DNA from: Pedobacter zeae
GTDB lineage: Bacteria > Bacteroidota > Bacteroidia > Sphingobacteriales > Sphingobacteriaceae
Direction: 5' to 3'
DNA: 64,000 bases
NCBI RefSeq assembly: GCF_014196715.1
Contig: NZ_JACIEF010000004.1
Location: 620,001-684,000, forward strand
Under the pieces are notes generated by a model. The model was not told the DNA's origin and ran no database searches. It worked only from the letters and a program-made list of their open reading frames with translations. How positions within the stretch are numbered: position 1 is the stretch's first letter; the number at the start of each line of letters is the position of its first letter. Shown one piece after another: positions 10,301 to 17,297 of the stretch. The position numbers and the translations under genes were made by a program.

Positions 10301-10396
10301 GGACAAGAGATAAACGGACGAAGTTTAGGTATTGATACAAGAAGCCCTTATCCGGCAACAAGACAATTCCTATTTGGTGTAAACTTTGGATTTTAA
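7361..10396 (+). CDS. SusC-type TonB-dependent outer-membrane importer (SusC1)
   Basis: This 1011-residue protein has an N-terminal signal, then a carboxypeptidase-regulatory-like domain (about residues 50-120, NVTGTVIDENGQPVPGVGI). A TonB-box/plug start follows (DDVVVVGYGTLKEKE, about 128-142), then plug motifs PLIIIDGIPGG and FSVLKDGSGAAIYGTRA. A 22-strand barrel ends in the usual aromatic residue (LFGVNFGF). SusC proteins form the channel of SusCD pedal-bin importers for oligosaccharides or glycopeptides. SusD1 starts 11 bp downstream. Two LacI-type operators stand upstream. The stretch between the hydrophobic signal and the first domain (residues 25-50) is unusually long and ends in a second cleavage-like VQAQ, so the mature start is uncertain. 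Confidence 0.93.
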   Translation: MKINLLKITGLSAAIVLLNSPAFSMNPEWESTRRFLNGNLLGGRVQAQKNVTGTVIDENGQPVPGVGIKNVNSGKGAVTDVVGKFSIEANVGDVIRISYIGYVTQNITIANQPTLNIKLVVSSDTKLDDVVVVGYGTLKEKEITSAVAKVDTAQFRQSGSRNPLDLLVGKVAGLQISRNSSNPNSGVGIQLRGVTTISGSSSPLIIIDGIPGGNLDLLQQDDIESFSVLKDGSGAAIYGTRANAGVIIVTTKKGKKGPSVFNYNAYVRHESLVKRPDFMTADQWRARIASGEYKVTDKGGDFDYFQDLINKNNISNNHNLAVSGGGENSTYRASVNYRELQGFAKENGRKEYGARLSLTQRGFQNRLSAQFNLATNFNKANLLGGGGWENVLTKNPTESYYNPDGSYQFTRTITNELARLEQERYGVQQQTTSADGKLELEIIKDLKAAVFGAVQRDSRIWSEYRDRASQNSVENNDAPNGGYASKVTELNQNFNVEPTLEYTKTFGKHKISAIGGYSYRYEVNEGFNANNRGYVNDLFEDNNLGSVPIKVNTVGLGSFKNDNTLIALFGRINYALGDKYFAQAIIRREGSSRFGANNKWATFPAISGGWNITQEDFMKDVKFVNNLKLRVGYGETGNSGFANYASLVTLGTGGIYLFPTGEYQQTYGPSRNPNPNLRWERKRETNIGIDFTVLNNKLTGSIDLYKRVTKDLLDTYTSPQPPFIQSSIYTNVGTISAKGIELTLSYSAIKKRDFTWRIDFAGSTTDNKLDSYSNDEYKRDMKEFGSIGGFGALGNAFRTYEGRNIGEFWGKRFAGFTPDGKWQFYTKDGAIVSNQNINTSPFRDQTDLAVIGNAIPKYYLSLTNSFTYKNFDLRVFLRSKLDFDVLNTTAISYGNKNGASTNLLNSAFTKYAEIKDTYMYADYYLEKGDFLKIDEITLGYTFKLNSKSFRNLRIYATGQNLVTFTSYTGNDPDYIQDVGMGQEINGRSLGIDTRSPYPATRQFLFGVNFGF

Positions 10397-10407
10397 TATT
10401 GAACAAG

Positions 10408-12066
10408 ATGAAAAATTATAAAAAAATTATTTTGGCATCCGTTTTTATAGTTTTTGTTGGTCTGATAAATGGCTGTACAAAATTAGATGAAACGGTATAT
10501 AGTGAATTGGTTAGTAATAACTTCTATAATAATAAAAATGAAGTGCTTTCAGCCGTTTTAAGGCCTTACACCCATGCGAATGCCTGGGTTACTCCTTCTG
10601 GTCAGGATGGTTGGTGGCGCCCTGCTGAATTATCTGGCGATCAGCTCGCATGGCCTACAAAAGGACGCCACGGCGAAGATGGCGGTAAATGGAAGCGGTT
10701 GCATTACCATACCTGGTTAAGTGATGATGGGCCATTGAATAACGCATGGTCGCTCATGTACTGGGGAATGGGCTTATGTAATGATCCAATAGAAAATCTT
10801 GAAAAACGCAGTCTGGCACAGATGGGTATTACTCAGGCAGAAAAAGATGCTTATATCGCTGAACTAAAACTGTTCAGAGCTTTTCATTACCTTAAGTTGA
10901 TGGATCTTTTTGGTAATATTCCTGTGGTTACACAAGTGGGAATACCAGCAAAACCCGCAACATTACCCCGTACTCAAGTTTTCGCCTTTATTGAAAAAGA
11001 GATTAAAGAAAATATCGATAAAGCGCCAAAATTATCAAGAAATATGATCGGTAGGATGAGTCAGGCAGGCGCCTACGCAATGTTGGTTGAACTTTATCTT
11101 AATGCTGAAGTTTGGACCGGTACAGCAAGATGGGATGATTGTATTGCCGCTGCCAATAAACTCATTGCAGGCGATGGTGGTGCACAAAATGGTACGATGC
11201 AGCTAGATCCAAATATTGTTGATCAGTTTAAATCAAGTAACGATTTATCAAAGGAGGTGATCTTTTCGATTGCCTACGAGTTTCAAAAGGCTTCTTTCCA
11301 GCCATCATGGACAGGGGAGTTTTATCATTTTCAGCAAGATCAGATCTATGGTGGTTCGCGAAATGGAAATGATGGTGTTGTAGTAGTGCCAGGAGTATTT
11401 ACCAATTATGAAGATGCCGACTTAAGAAAAAGGGGTTGGTTACTTGAAGGACCGATGGTTCGTTTTGATAATGGCCAACCCGCGATTGCAAAAGGAGGAA
11501 ACGAATATGATGGGCAACAAATTGTTTTTGTTGATAACATCCGCAAAAATAAAGCTGGATCTACCGTATCCAATATGAGTGAAGGTGAAGAGAACAGCGG
11601 TGTTCGCTTTAATAAGTACAAATTAGGGAATCAGGTTGCAGGCGTGGTAAACGGAGTGGCTGTACCTATTGATCCAAACTACAACAATACTGATTGGAAT
11701 ATTTACCGTTTAACATGGGTATATTTTGCCAAAGCAGAAGCCATAATGCGTAAAAACGGTGGTGTAGCCACTGCTGAAGCCGTACAGTTAATTAATGACT
11801 GTAAAAAGAGAGCATTTACTGCTGCAGATTGGGTAACAAGGGCTTATACACCAGGAACGTTAACCTTAAATGAACTTTTGTCTGAAAGGGGTAGAGAATT
11901 TATTTTTGAAGGTTTTAGAAGAAATGATCTCATTAGATTTGGTAAATTTACTACAGAAAGCTGGTGGGATCATACCCCTTCAGCAGCATTTAGAAATTTG
12001 TTTCCAATTCCACAGGTTCAGCGTACACTTAATGAAAATCTGGCGCAAAATCCAGGTTACAATTAG
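10408..12066 (+). CDS. SusD/RagB family glycan-binding lipoprotein (SusD1)
   Basis: The 552-residue product has a lipoprotein signal with Cys23 in LINGCTK. It carries typical SusD features: the early segment ELVSNNFYNNKNEVLSAV, the TPR-like helix AELKLFRAFHYLKLMDLFGNIPVV, and the C-terminal block LLSERGREFIFEGFRRNDLIRFG. It is the surface lid that binds glycan for SusC1. An in-frame TTG lies at 10399, but the ATG at 10408 gives the better lipoprotein signal and was chosen. A strong terminator follows, so SusC1/SusD1 form their own transcript. Confidence 0.92.
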   Translation: MKNYKKIILASVFIVFVGLINGCTKLDETVYSELVSNNFYNNKNEVLSAVLRPYTHANAWVTPSGQDGWWRPAELSGDQLAWPTKGRHGEDGGKWKRLHYHTWLSDDGPLNNAWSLMYWGMGLCNDPIENLEKRSLAQMGITQAEKDAYIAELKLFRAFHYLKLMDLFGNIPVVTQVGIPAKPATLPRTQVFAFIEKEIKENIDKAPKLSRNMIGRMSQAGAYAMLVELYLNAEVWTGTARWDDCIAAANKLIAGDGGAQNGTMQLDPNIVDQFKSSNDLSKEVIFSIAYEFQKASFQPSWTGEFYHFQQDQIYGGSRNGNDGVVVVPGVFTNYEDADLRKRGWLLEGPMVRFDNGQPAIAKGGNEYDGQQIVFVDNIRKNKAGSTVSNMSEGEENSGVRFNKYKLGNQVAGVVNGVAVPIDPNYNNTDWNIYRLTWVYFAKAEAIMRKNGGVATAEAVQLINDCKKRAFTAADWVTRAYTPGTLTLNELLSERGREFIFEGFRRNDLIRFGKFTTESWWDHTPSAAFRNLFPIPQVQRTLNENLAQNPGYN

Positions 12067-12082
12067 TTCTTAGTTTAAGAGT

Positions 12083-12125
12083 AAAAGAAGCAGCTTATAA
12101 TTAATATATAATGCTGCTTCTTTTT
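12083..12125 (+). terminator. Rho-independent terminator after SusD1
   Basis: AAAAGAAGCAGC (12083-12094) pairs with GCTGCTTCTTTT (12113-12124), and the second arm runs into a T-tract. It separates SusCD1 from the next operator-bearing promoter region. Confidence 0.82.
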
Positions 12126-12229
12126 AGTTCTTGTTTTTTGTAAAAGACTGCTTTTGTGCTGATAATGTGTAACATACATATTACTGATCCTGGCGGTTAA
12201 ATTCTCCTTTTTTTACTAATATTGATTTA

Positions 12230-12243
12230 CTAAAACGTTTTAC
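12230..12243. promoter_or_regulatory. LacI-type operator O3 (CTAAAACGTTTTAC)
   Basis: The 14-bp palindrome has one outer mismatch and is preceded by ATTGATTTA, as at O2. It lies 118 bp before the start codon of the decayed glutaminase-like gene. TACTTTGG directly overlapping its right edge resembles a -7 box. Confidence 0.72.
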
Positions 12244-12338
12244 TTTGGTTTTGGTTTTTCAACTCCAAATCCATTTTAATCACTATCAGTCTTCCGCCCT
12301 TTATTCAGGTCTGGCATAAGATTTTAGCCGATAAATTG

Positions 12339-12352
12339 GTAAAATGTTTTAT
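12339..12352. promoter_or_regulatory. Degenerate operator O4 (GTAAAATGTTTTAT)
   Basis: The site matches the operator consensus except that the central CG is TG. Its centre is 109 bp from O3, and the O5/O6 pair has a nearly equal spacing of 112 bp. It ends 8 bp before the old start codon at 12361. Confidence 0.45.
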
Positions 12353-12360
12353 CGACCATA

Positions 12361-12606
12361 ATGAAACATATGAGAAAATTTTCCTTATTAACAATTGGCC
12401 TATTTCTTAATTTAATTGTTAAAGCACAGGACAAAGCCACGGCTTACCCCTTATCACCCACAATGCTTATTTCAGCATCTGGCCTTTTGGCGATGGCTTT
12501 ACCAATTCCGCAACCAAACAATGAAACGGTAAGGAATAATCGCTATTGGGAATGATCAAAGTTGATGGAAAATTATACCGTTTCTTAGGTTACGCAAAAA
12601 AAATAA
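12361..12606 (+). pseudogene. Remnant of a glutaminase-A-like (DUF4964/DUF5127/DUF4965) exported protein
   Basis: The first frame gives a signal peptide (MRKFSLLTIGLFLNLIVKAQ) followed by DKATAYPLSP. After that codon the homology continues in another frame as NAYFSIWPFGDGF, NSATKQ, stop, NGKE, stop, SLLGMIKVDG and KLYRFLGYAKK. The first part is the N-terminus expected of glutaminase-A/DUF4965 proteins (AYPLxxHxxYFSIW, then a W-x-GK segment and KVDGKxYRFLG). The lesions visible are one single-base deletion near 12460, a TGA where a Trp codon is expected and a TAA where a Gln codon is expected. The rest of the gene, normally about 800 residues, is missing. The GTG start of GH92 follows at 12621. 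The family call is by motif recall and was not searched. Confidence 0.68.
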
Positions 12607-12620
12607 CACAAAAATAAACA

Positions 12621-14888
12621 GTGAAAATTAAATTAATCGCATCCGTTCTGTTTTGCCTTTCTACCAAGGGGTTATTGGCACAGCAAAAAGATTGGGTACA
12701 GTATGTCAACACTTTGCAAGGAACCAATTCCAAACATGAGCTGACCCGCGGCAATACCTACCCCACAACAGCATTGCCCTTCGGCATGCACACCTGGACA
12801 CCCCAAACCGGCAGAAATGGCGACGGTTGGAAATACCAGTATTTTAAAGATAAAATCAGGGGTTTTCAGCAGGCGCACCAATGTAGCTCATGGACCAGAG
12901 ATTATGCTGTATTTTCTTTAATGCCGATGGTTGATGAGTTGGTGGTTGATGAAAACAAACGTGAAGCGAAATTCAGCCATAACAATGAAATAGCCAAACC
13001 AAACTATTATAAGGTCAAGTTCGAAAACGACATTACCACCGAAATTTCACCTTCAGAGCGGGGGGCACATCTGCGTTTCAGCTACCCAAAAAATAAAAGA
13101 AGTTTCTTGGTTTTGGATGGTTACAACCGGTTAAGCGGAGTACAGATTTTTCCTAAAGAAAATAAAATTACCGGTTGGGTAAATAACGGCGAAGGATTTA
13201 AAAGAGGTTGGAAAAGCTATTTTATAATTCAGTTCGATCAGCCCATTAAATCGTACGGAACCTGGGAAAATAAAAACAATACTGTTTCGGCCGATTCTAC
13301 CATGGCCGAAGGTTTAGGTAAAGGTGCCTTTGTTCAGTTCGAAGCCGGAGCAAAGGTGCAGGTTAAAACAGCTTCATCGTATATCAGTTTAAAACAAGCC
13401 GAACTCAATTTAAAAAGAGAACTGGGTAGCGATAAAACGCTGGAAGATACCAAAGCAAATGCCGCTTCCGTTTGGAATAAGTCGTTAGGTAAAATTGAAG
13501 TTGAAGGCGGTTCGAAAGCCGATATGGAGACATTTTATTCTTGCTTTTTCAGGGCAAGCTTGTTTTCGAGAAAATTTTACGAGCTGAATGAAGCCGGTAA
13601 ACCTTATTATTTTAGTCCTTACGATGGTAAAGTACATGATGGATATATGTTTACCGATACTGGTTTTTGGGATACTTTTCGTGCACAATTCCCACTAAAT
13701 ACATTGGTACAACCTGAAATGCATGGTCGCTATATGCAGGCTTTATTGGATGCTTATCAACAATGTGGCTGGTTACCTTCATGGTCTTTCCCTAGCGAAG
13801 CCGGAAGTATGATCGGAAATCATGCCATTTCGTTATTAACCGATGCCTGGGCAAAAGGAATCAGGACATTCGATCCTAAAAAAGCTTTGGATGCTTATTA
13901 CCACGAAGCCATGAACAAAGGACCCTGGGGGCCAGCAAATGGGAGGGATGGTGTCAAGGAATATAACGAGCTGGGGTATGTGCCTTATCCAAAATACAGA
14001 GAAGCAACAGCTAAAACCTTAGAGTATGCCTACGATGATTATTGTGCTTACCACCTGGCCAAAATGATTGGTGATAAGCACTACATGGAAGTGTTTGAGA
14101 AACCCATGTACAATTACAAAAATGTTTACGATGCTTCTACCCGCTTTATGCGCGGTAAAGATGCGAACGGAAAATGGTCACCTAATTTCGACCCTACAGA
14201 GTGGGGTGGGCCTTTTACCGAAGGCAATGCCTGGCATTATCACTGGTCGGTTTTTCAGGATACCAAAGGTTTGATTGACCTCATGGGCGGATACCATAAT
14301 TTTACCTCTAAACTCGATTCTGTTTTTAGCGAGCCCAATAAGGTAAAGGTAGGCACATACGGCGGTATGATACACGAAATGACCGAAATGGTGATGGCCA
14401 ACATGGGGCAGTATGCCCACGGCAACCAACCTATACAACATATGGTGTATCTGTACAATTATGCCAACCAACCCTGGAAATCGCAATTTTATGCGCGCGA
14501 GGTTATGCGTAAACTTTACGATGCTACCGAAAATGGTTATCCCGGCGATGAAGACCAGGGGCAAACCTCATCATGGTATGTACTAAGTGCACTGGGTTTT
14601 TACAGTGTAACCCCGGGTACCGCCGAATATGTTTTGGGGAGCCCGGTATTTAAAAAAACGACCATTAATTTAGAAAACGGTAAAAAATTCGTGATCGATG
14701 CGCCAGCCAATGATGCTGATCATGTTTACATTAAATCGGCAACCCTCAACGGTAAAAACTTTACTAAAAACTTCATCAAACACAGCGATTTGTTAAAAGG
14801 TGGGGTATTAAAATTAGAAATGAATGTTAAACCTTCGTTAAATAGAGGGTTGTCGGCTGAAGATAAGCCATTTTCGCTTAGCAAATAG
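12621..14888 (+). CDS. GH92 family exo-alpha-mannosidase (first copy)
   Basis: The 755-residue protein has a signal peptide (about 20 residues) and full GH92 architecture. Conserved blocks include LPFGMHTWTPQTGRNGDGW near residue 55, FTEGNAWHYHWSVFQD with the probable catalytic acid E534, and GDEDQGQTSSWYVLSALGF with the probable base residues D643 and D645. GH92 enzymes are calcium-dependent inverting alpha-mannosidases acting on N-glycan or yeast mannan side chains. The only start that keeps the signal peptide is GTG at 12621. The gene stands directly behind the pseudogene remnant, so O3/O4 now control it. A ROK kinase follows after 63 bp. Linkage specificity cannot be read from the sequence. 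Confidence 0.94.
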   Translation: MKIKLIASVLFCLSTKGLLAQQKDWVQYVNTLQGTNSKHELTRGNTYPTTALPFGMHTWTPQTGRNGDGWKYQYFKDKIRGFQQAHQCSSWTRDYAVFSLMPMVDELVVDENKREAKFSHNNEIAKPNYYKVKFENDITTEISPSERGAHLRFSYPKNKRSFLVLDGYNRLSGVQIFPKENKITGWVNNGEGFKRGWKSYFIIQFDQPIKSYGTWENKNNTVSADSTMAEGLGKGAFVQFEAGAKVQVKTASSYISLKQAELNLKRELGSDKTLEDTKANAASVWNKSLGKIEVEGGSKADMETFYSCFFRASLFSRKFYELNEAGKPYYFSPYDGKVHDGYMFTDTGFWDTFRAQFPLNTLVQPEMHGRYMQALLDAYQQCGWLPSWSFPSEAGSMIGNHAISLLTDAWAKGIRTFDPKKALDAYYHEAMNKGPWGPANGRDGVKEYNELGYVPYPKYREATAKTLEYAYDDYCAYHLAKMIGDKHYMEVFEKPMYNYKNVYDASTRFMRGKDANGKWSPNFDPTEWGGPFTEGNAWHYHWSVFQDTKGLIDLMGGYHNFTSKLDSVFSEPNKVKVGTYGGMIHEMTEMVMANMGQYAHGNQPIQHMVYLYNYANQPWKSQFYAREVMRKLYDATENGYPGDEDQGQTSSWYVLSALGFYSVTPGTAEYVLGSPVFKKTTINLENGKKFVIDAPANDADHVYIKSATLNGKNFTKNFIKHSDLLKGGVLKLEMNVKPSLNRGLSAEDKPFSLSK

Positions 14889-14899
14889 AAATGAAATGC

Positions 14900-14907
14900 T
14901 ACTTTTG
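14900..14907 (+). promoter_or_regulatory. -7 box TACTTTTG before the ROK kinase
   Basis: This exactly matches TAnnTTTG and lies 45 bp before the kinase start, between GH92 and the kinase. It suggests an internal promoter in addition to read-through from GH92. Confidence 0.4.
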
Positions 14908-14951
14908 CAAAATTATCAGAAGTAGAAAGAACAAATAACTGAAAATATAGA

Positions 14952-15827
14952 ATGGAAAAGCCTGTTGCATTAGGTGTAGATATCGGTGGCTCGCATATTA
15001 CGGCCGCATTGGTGGATTTAGAAACCAGAACTTTGGTGAAAGACTCCATCAAACGTAGCCCTGTGGATTCGCAGGAGAGTAAAGAAGTAATTTTATCGGC
15101 ATGGTGCGATATTATTAACAAGGCTTTTAAAAATATTAAAAATGGCGCTCGCAACGTGGGTATTGCCATGCCAGGTCCGTTTAATTACAATGAAGGCATT
15201 TCGTTAATTAAAGAACAGGATAAATTTAAGGCACTTTATCAGATTAACGTTAAAAAAGAACTTTCCAAAAGATTGGACATCCCTGCTGATCAAATTCATT
15301 TCATAAACGATGCAGCGGGATTTTTACAGGGAGAGGTTTTTGCAGGTGCCGCTAAAGGGAATACAAATGTATTGGGCTTAACACTTGGCACCGGCCTGGG
15401 TTCGTCTTTATGCCTCAATTATAAAGCCTTTGATGCTGACCTCTGGAACTCCGAATTTTTAGACGGAATTGCAGAAGATTACTTAGCTACGCGCTGGTTC
15501 GTAAAACGTTTTAACCAGCTTAGCGGTAAGGTAGTGGCAGGGGTGAAAGAGTTGGTCGAAATGGTGGAAACCGATCACCATGCAACCATGGTTTTTATGG
15601 AATTTGGTAACAACCTGGCCCATTTTTTAATCCCGATCATCCGGCAGCATAAAATCGACACCGTAATTATTGGTGGTAACATTGCACAGTCGTTTAATGC
15701 CTTTGCACCCGAATTAATTGCTACACTAAAAGGGAATGACATTGAAACGGAAATAAAAATATCGGAATTGAAAGAACATGCAGCCCTTATTGGTGCCGCA
15801 AGTTGCTGCGATTTAAGCTTAATTTAA
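14952..15827 (+). CDS. ROK family sugar kinase
   Basis: The 291-residue cytoplasmic protein has the phosphate-binding start ALGVDIGGSHITAALVD (D10), GIAMPGPFN, the catalytic aspartate D120 in FINDAAGFLQGE, LTLGTGLGSSL and VIIGGNIAQSF. ROK kinases phosphorylate glucose, mannose, fructose or N-acetylhexosamines. The usual ROK zinc motif (CXCGXXGCXE type) is absent, and the region after the LTLGTGLGS block is rewritten as LWNSEFLDGIAEDYLATRW. The sugar specificity is therefore open; mannose released by the preceding GH92 is the natural guess. It ends before a probable terminator. Confidence 0.85.
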   Translation: MEKPVALGVDIGGSHITAALVDLETRTLVKDSIKRSPVDSQESKEVILSAWCDIINKAFKNIKNGARNVGIAMPGPFNYNEGISLIKEQDKFKALYQINVKKELSKRLDIPADQIHFINDAAGFLQGEVFAGAAKGNTNVLGLTLGTGLGSSLCLNYKAFDADLWNSEFLDGIAEDYLATRWFVKRFNQLSGKVVAGVKELVEMVETDHHATMVFMEFGNNLAHFLIPIIRQHKIDTVIIGGNIAQSFNAFAPELIATLKGNDIETEIKISELKEHAALIGAASCCDLSLI

Positions 15828-15850
15828 GCTTCCGGGTAAATAACTGGTTT

Positions 15851-15905
15851 AATTTTAACTACAGGATTAATGATTCTATTAATTCTGTAGTTAATTTTCT
15901 CTTTT
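15851..15905 (+). terminator. Probable terminator after the ROK kinase
   Basis: TAACTACAG (15857-15865) pairs with CTGTAGTTA (15885-15893). The interior is AT-rich and partly self-complementary, and a pyrimidine-rich T tract follows. Confidence 0.5.
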
Positions 15906-16055
15906 TCTCTCTGATTTCTGAACAGATGTGTTCTATCGGTGTTTCAAGTAATCTGTTTTACTGCTAAGTAATTCATAAAATACATTTTTTAAAGTTTTTG
16001 TTCAAAAAATGCAAAAATAATTTTGGAATTGTAATAATATGCTTATAATTGCTTA

Positions 16056-16069
16056 CTTAAACGTTTTAG
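16056..16069. promoter_or_regulatory. LacI-type operator O5 (CTTAAACGTTTTAG)
   Basis: This is one base off the perfect palindrome. The bases upstream (ATGCTTATAATTG) resemble those upstream of O2 (ATGCTTATCATTG), so the two control regions are related beyond the operator itself. Confidence 0.6.
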
Positions 16070-16167
16070 TAATGTTTGAGGGGTTGTTTCCTGCTGGGAT
16101 TCAATCTTTTAACGAGCCAAAGGAAGGGAGTTTTAATAGCATTGAAGCTTTTTTTTATGTAAGTATG

Positions 16168-16181
16168 CTAAAACGTTTTAG
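16168..16181. promoter_or_regulatory. LacI-type operator O6 (CTAAAACGTTTTAG)
   Basis: This is a perfect 14-bp palindrome, identical to O2 and preceded by the same TATG. Its centre is 112 bp from O5. Confidence 0.75.
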
Positions 16182-16621
16182 TTAACTATAAATCACTGAT
16201 TATTCATTAAAAAGCAAAGGAGTTCCTATACGAAGAAAATTTTACACCACTAAATCAATAGTTATCGTTCTCAACGAAAACAAACAAACAACCAAACTAA
16301 ACAACCAATAATACCAAACAAAAAACCGACTAAACCAACTTTAACCATGAATTGGCAGGCAATGTATTTCAGATACCTGAAAAAGAAGGCCAAATTTTAA
16401 CTGCAGTAAATGCCGGGCATTTCATATACAATACGAATCTGAATAACAGGCATTACGGAAAAAATAAGCAGATCATAAAAATGAGTTCTTGCCAGGGCTA
16501 TTGGGATTGGAATGCAGTTAAACCATTACAATTTACTTTCCCTTTAATCAATGCGCTACACTGTTTATTAAGCTGCCGCAAACTGTAACACTTTTACTAA
16601 CTAATAAACCTTAAATTAATT

Positions 16622-17182
16622 ATGAATGTTTTAAAAATGACAAGGAGCGCTATCGGGCTATGCTTAGCTGCGGTTTTACTTCTTGGATGTGGTAAAGAAG
16701 AATACCCTGCTGTGGATCTTTTTACCTGGAAAGCCAAAGTTGATGTGACGGCAAAAGCTGCGCTCACAGTTAACATCGAAAACCCGGGCGGCGCATCAGC
16801 TGGCGAAGGATCATTAAAGTTGGTTGATAACGACATCAACTCAAAATTCCTGATCAACCCTTATCAGGCAAGTCTTTACATGCAATTAACGTTTCCTTCA
16901 GCTCAACAAGTGGCATCTTATACGCTAACATCAGGGGGTGATGCTCCTGACCGGGATCCTAAAAACTGGAAACTAAGTGGTTCTACAGATGGTAGCAATT
17001 GGGTAGACCTGGATACCAGAACAGGCGAAACATTTTCGGGACGTAACTTAACCAAAACGTACAACTTTAAAAATAAGGTATTGTACAAGTATTACAGGCT
17101 TAGTATTACTTTGAACAATGGTGGTTCTCTATTCCAGTTATCAGAGTGGAGGGTAATTGAGGTACCTGAGGAACAACAATAA
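16622..17182 (+). CDS. Surface lipoprotein with a discoidin (F5/8 type C)-like domain
   Basis: The 186-residue product has a lipobox ending at Cys23 (VLLLGCGK). The mature part looks like one discoidin/CBM32-type jelly roll: KLVDNDINSKFLINPY, LYMQLTFPSAQQVASYTLTS, DPKNWKLSGSTDGSNWVDLD and a terminal YYRLSITLNNGG...FQLSEWRV. Such domains bind sugars or proteins at the cell surface. It is the first gene of the block with SusC2 (115 bp downstream) and SusD2, so it may act as an accessory surface glycan-binding protein. An internal Met at codon 6 is an alternative start. No enzymatic residues were seen. Confidence 0.8.
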   Translation: MNVLKMTRSAIGLCLAAVLLLGCGKEEYPAVDLFTWKAKVDVTAKAALTVNIENPGGASAGEGSLKLVDNDINSKFLINPYQASLYMQLTFPSAQQVASYTLTSGGDAPDRDPKNWKLSGSTDGSNWVDLDTRTGETFSGRNLTKTYNFKNKVLYKYYRLSITLNNGGSLFQLSEWRVIEVPEEQQ

Positions 17183-17297
17183 TCTATCTCTGTAAATCAG
17201 ACAGATCAAAATTTATTCGTCCAGGCTAAAAGGTTGGACTACAAGATTTTCAACCAAACAAACAGACCAACAGTATACTGTTAATAATAAAAAATTT

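Larger units (their letters stand above)
15906..16621 (+). promoter_or_regulatory. Long control region before the lipoprotein-SusC2-SusD2 block
   Basis: About 715 bp without a credible gene. It holds operators O5 (16056) and O6 (16168). A C/A-rich, G-poor leader at 16260-16345 follows, and then 280 bp of unexplained sequence. A 78-codon ORF (16352-16588, TTG start) crosses this stretch but shows no recognisable motif. The region may hold a decayed gene like the one at 12361, but no homology could be assigned. Confidence 0.4.

Noticed and set aside
15501..15514. GTAAAACGTTTTAA inside the ROK kinase gene
   Set aside because: It encodes the VKRFN residues in frame, is not symmetric beyond 12 bp and has no promoter near it; a chance match or at best an auxiliary site.
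16352..16588. 78-codon ORF in the control region before the discoidin lipoprotein
   Set aside because: TTG start, no recognisable motif and a position inside an untranslated leader; not supported as a gene.
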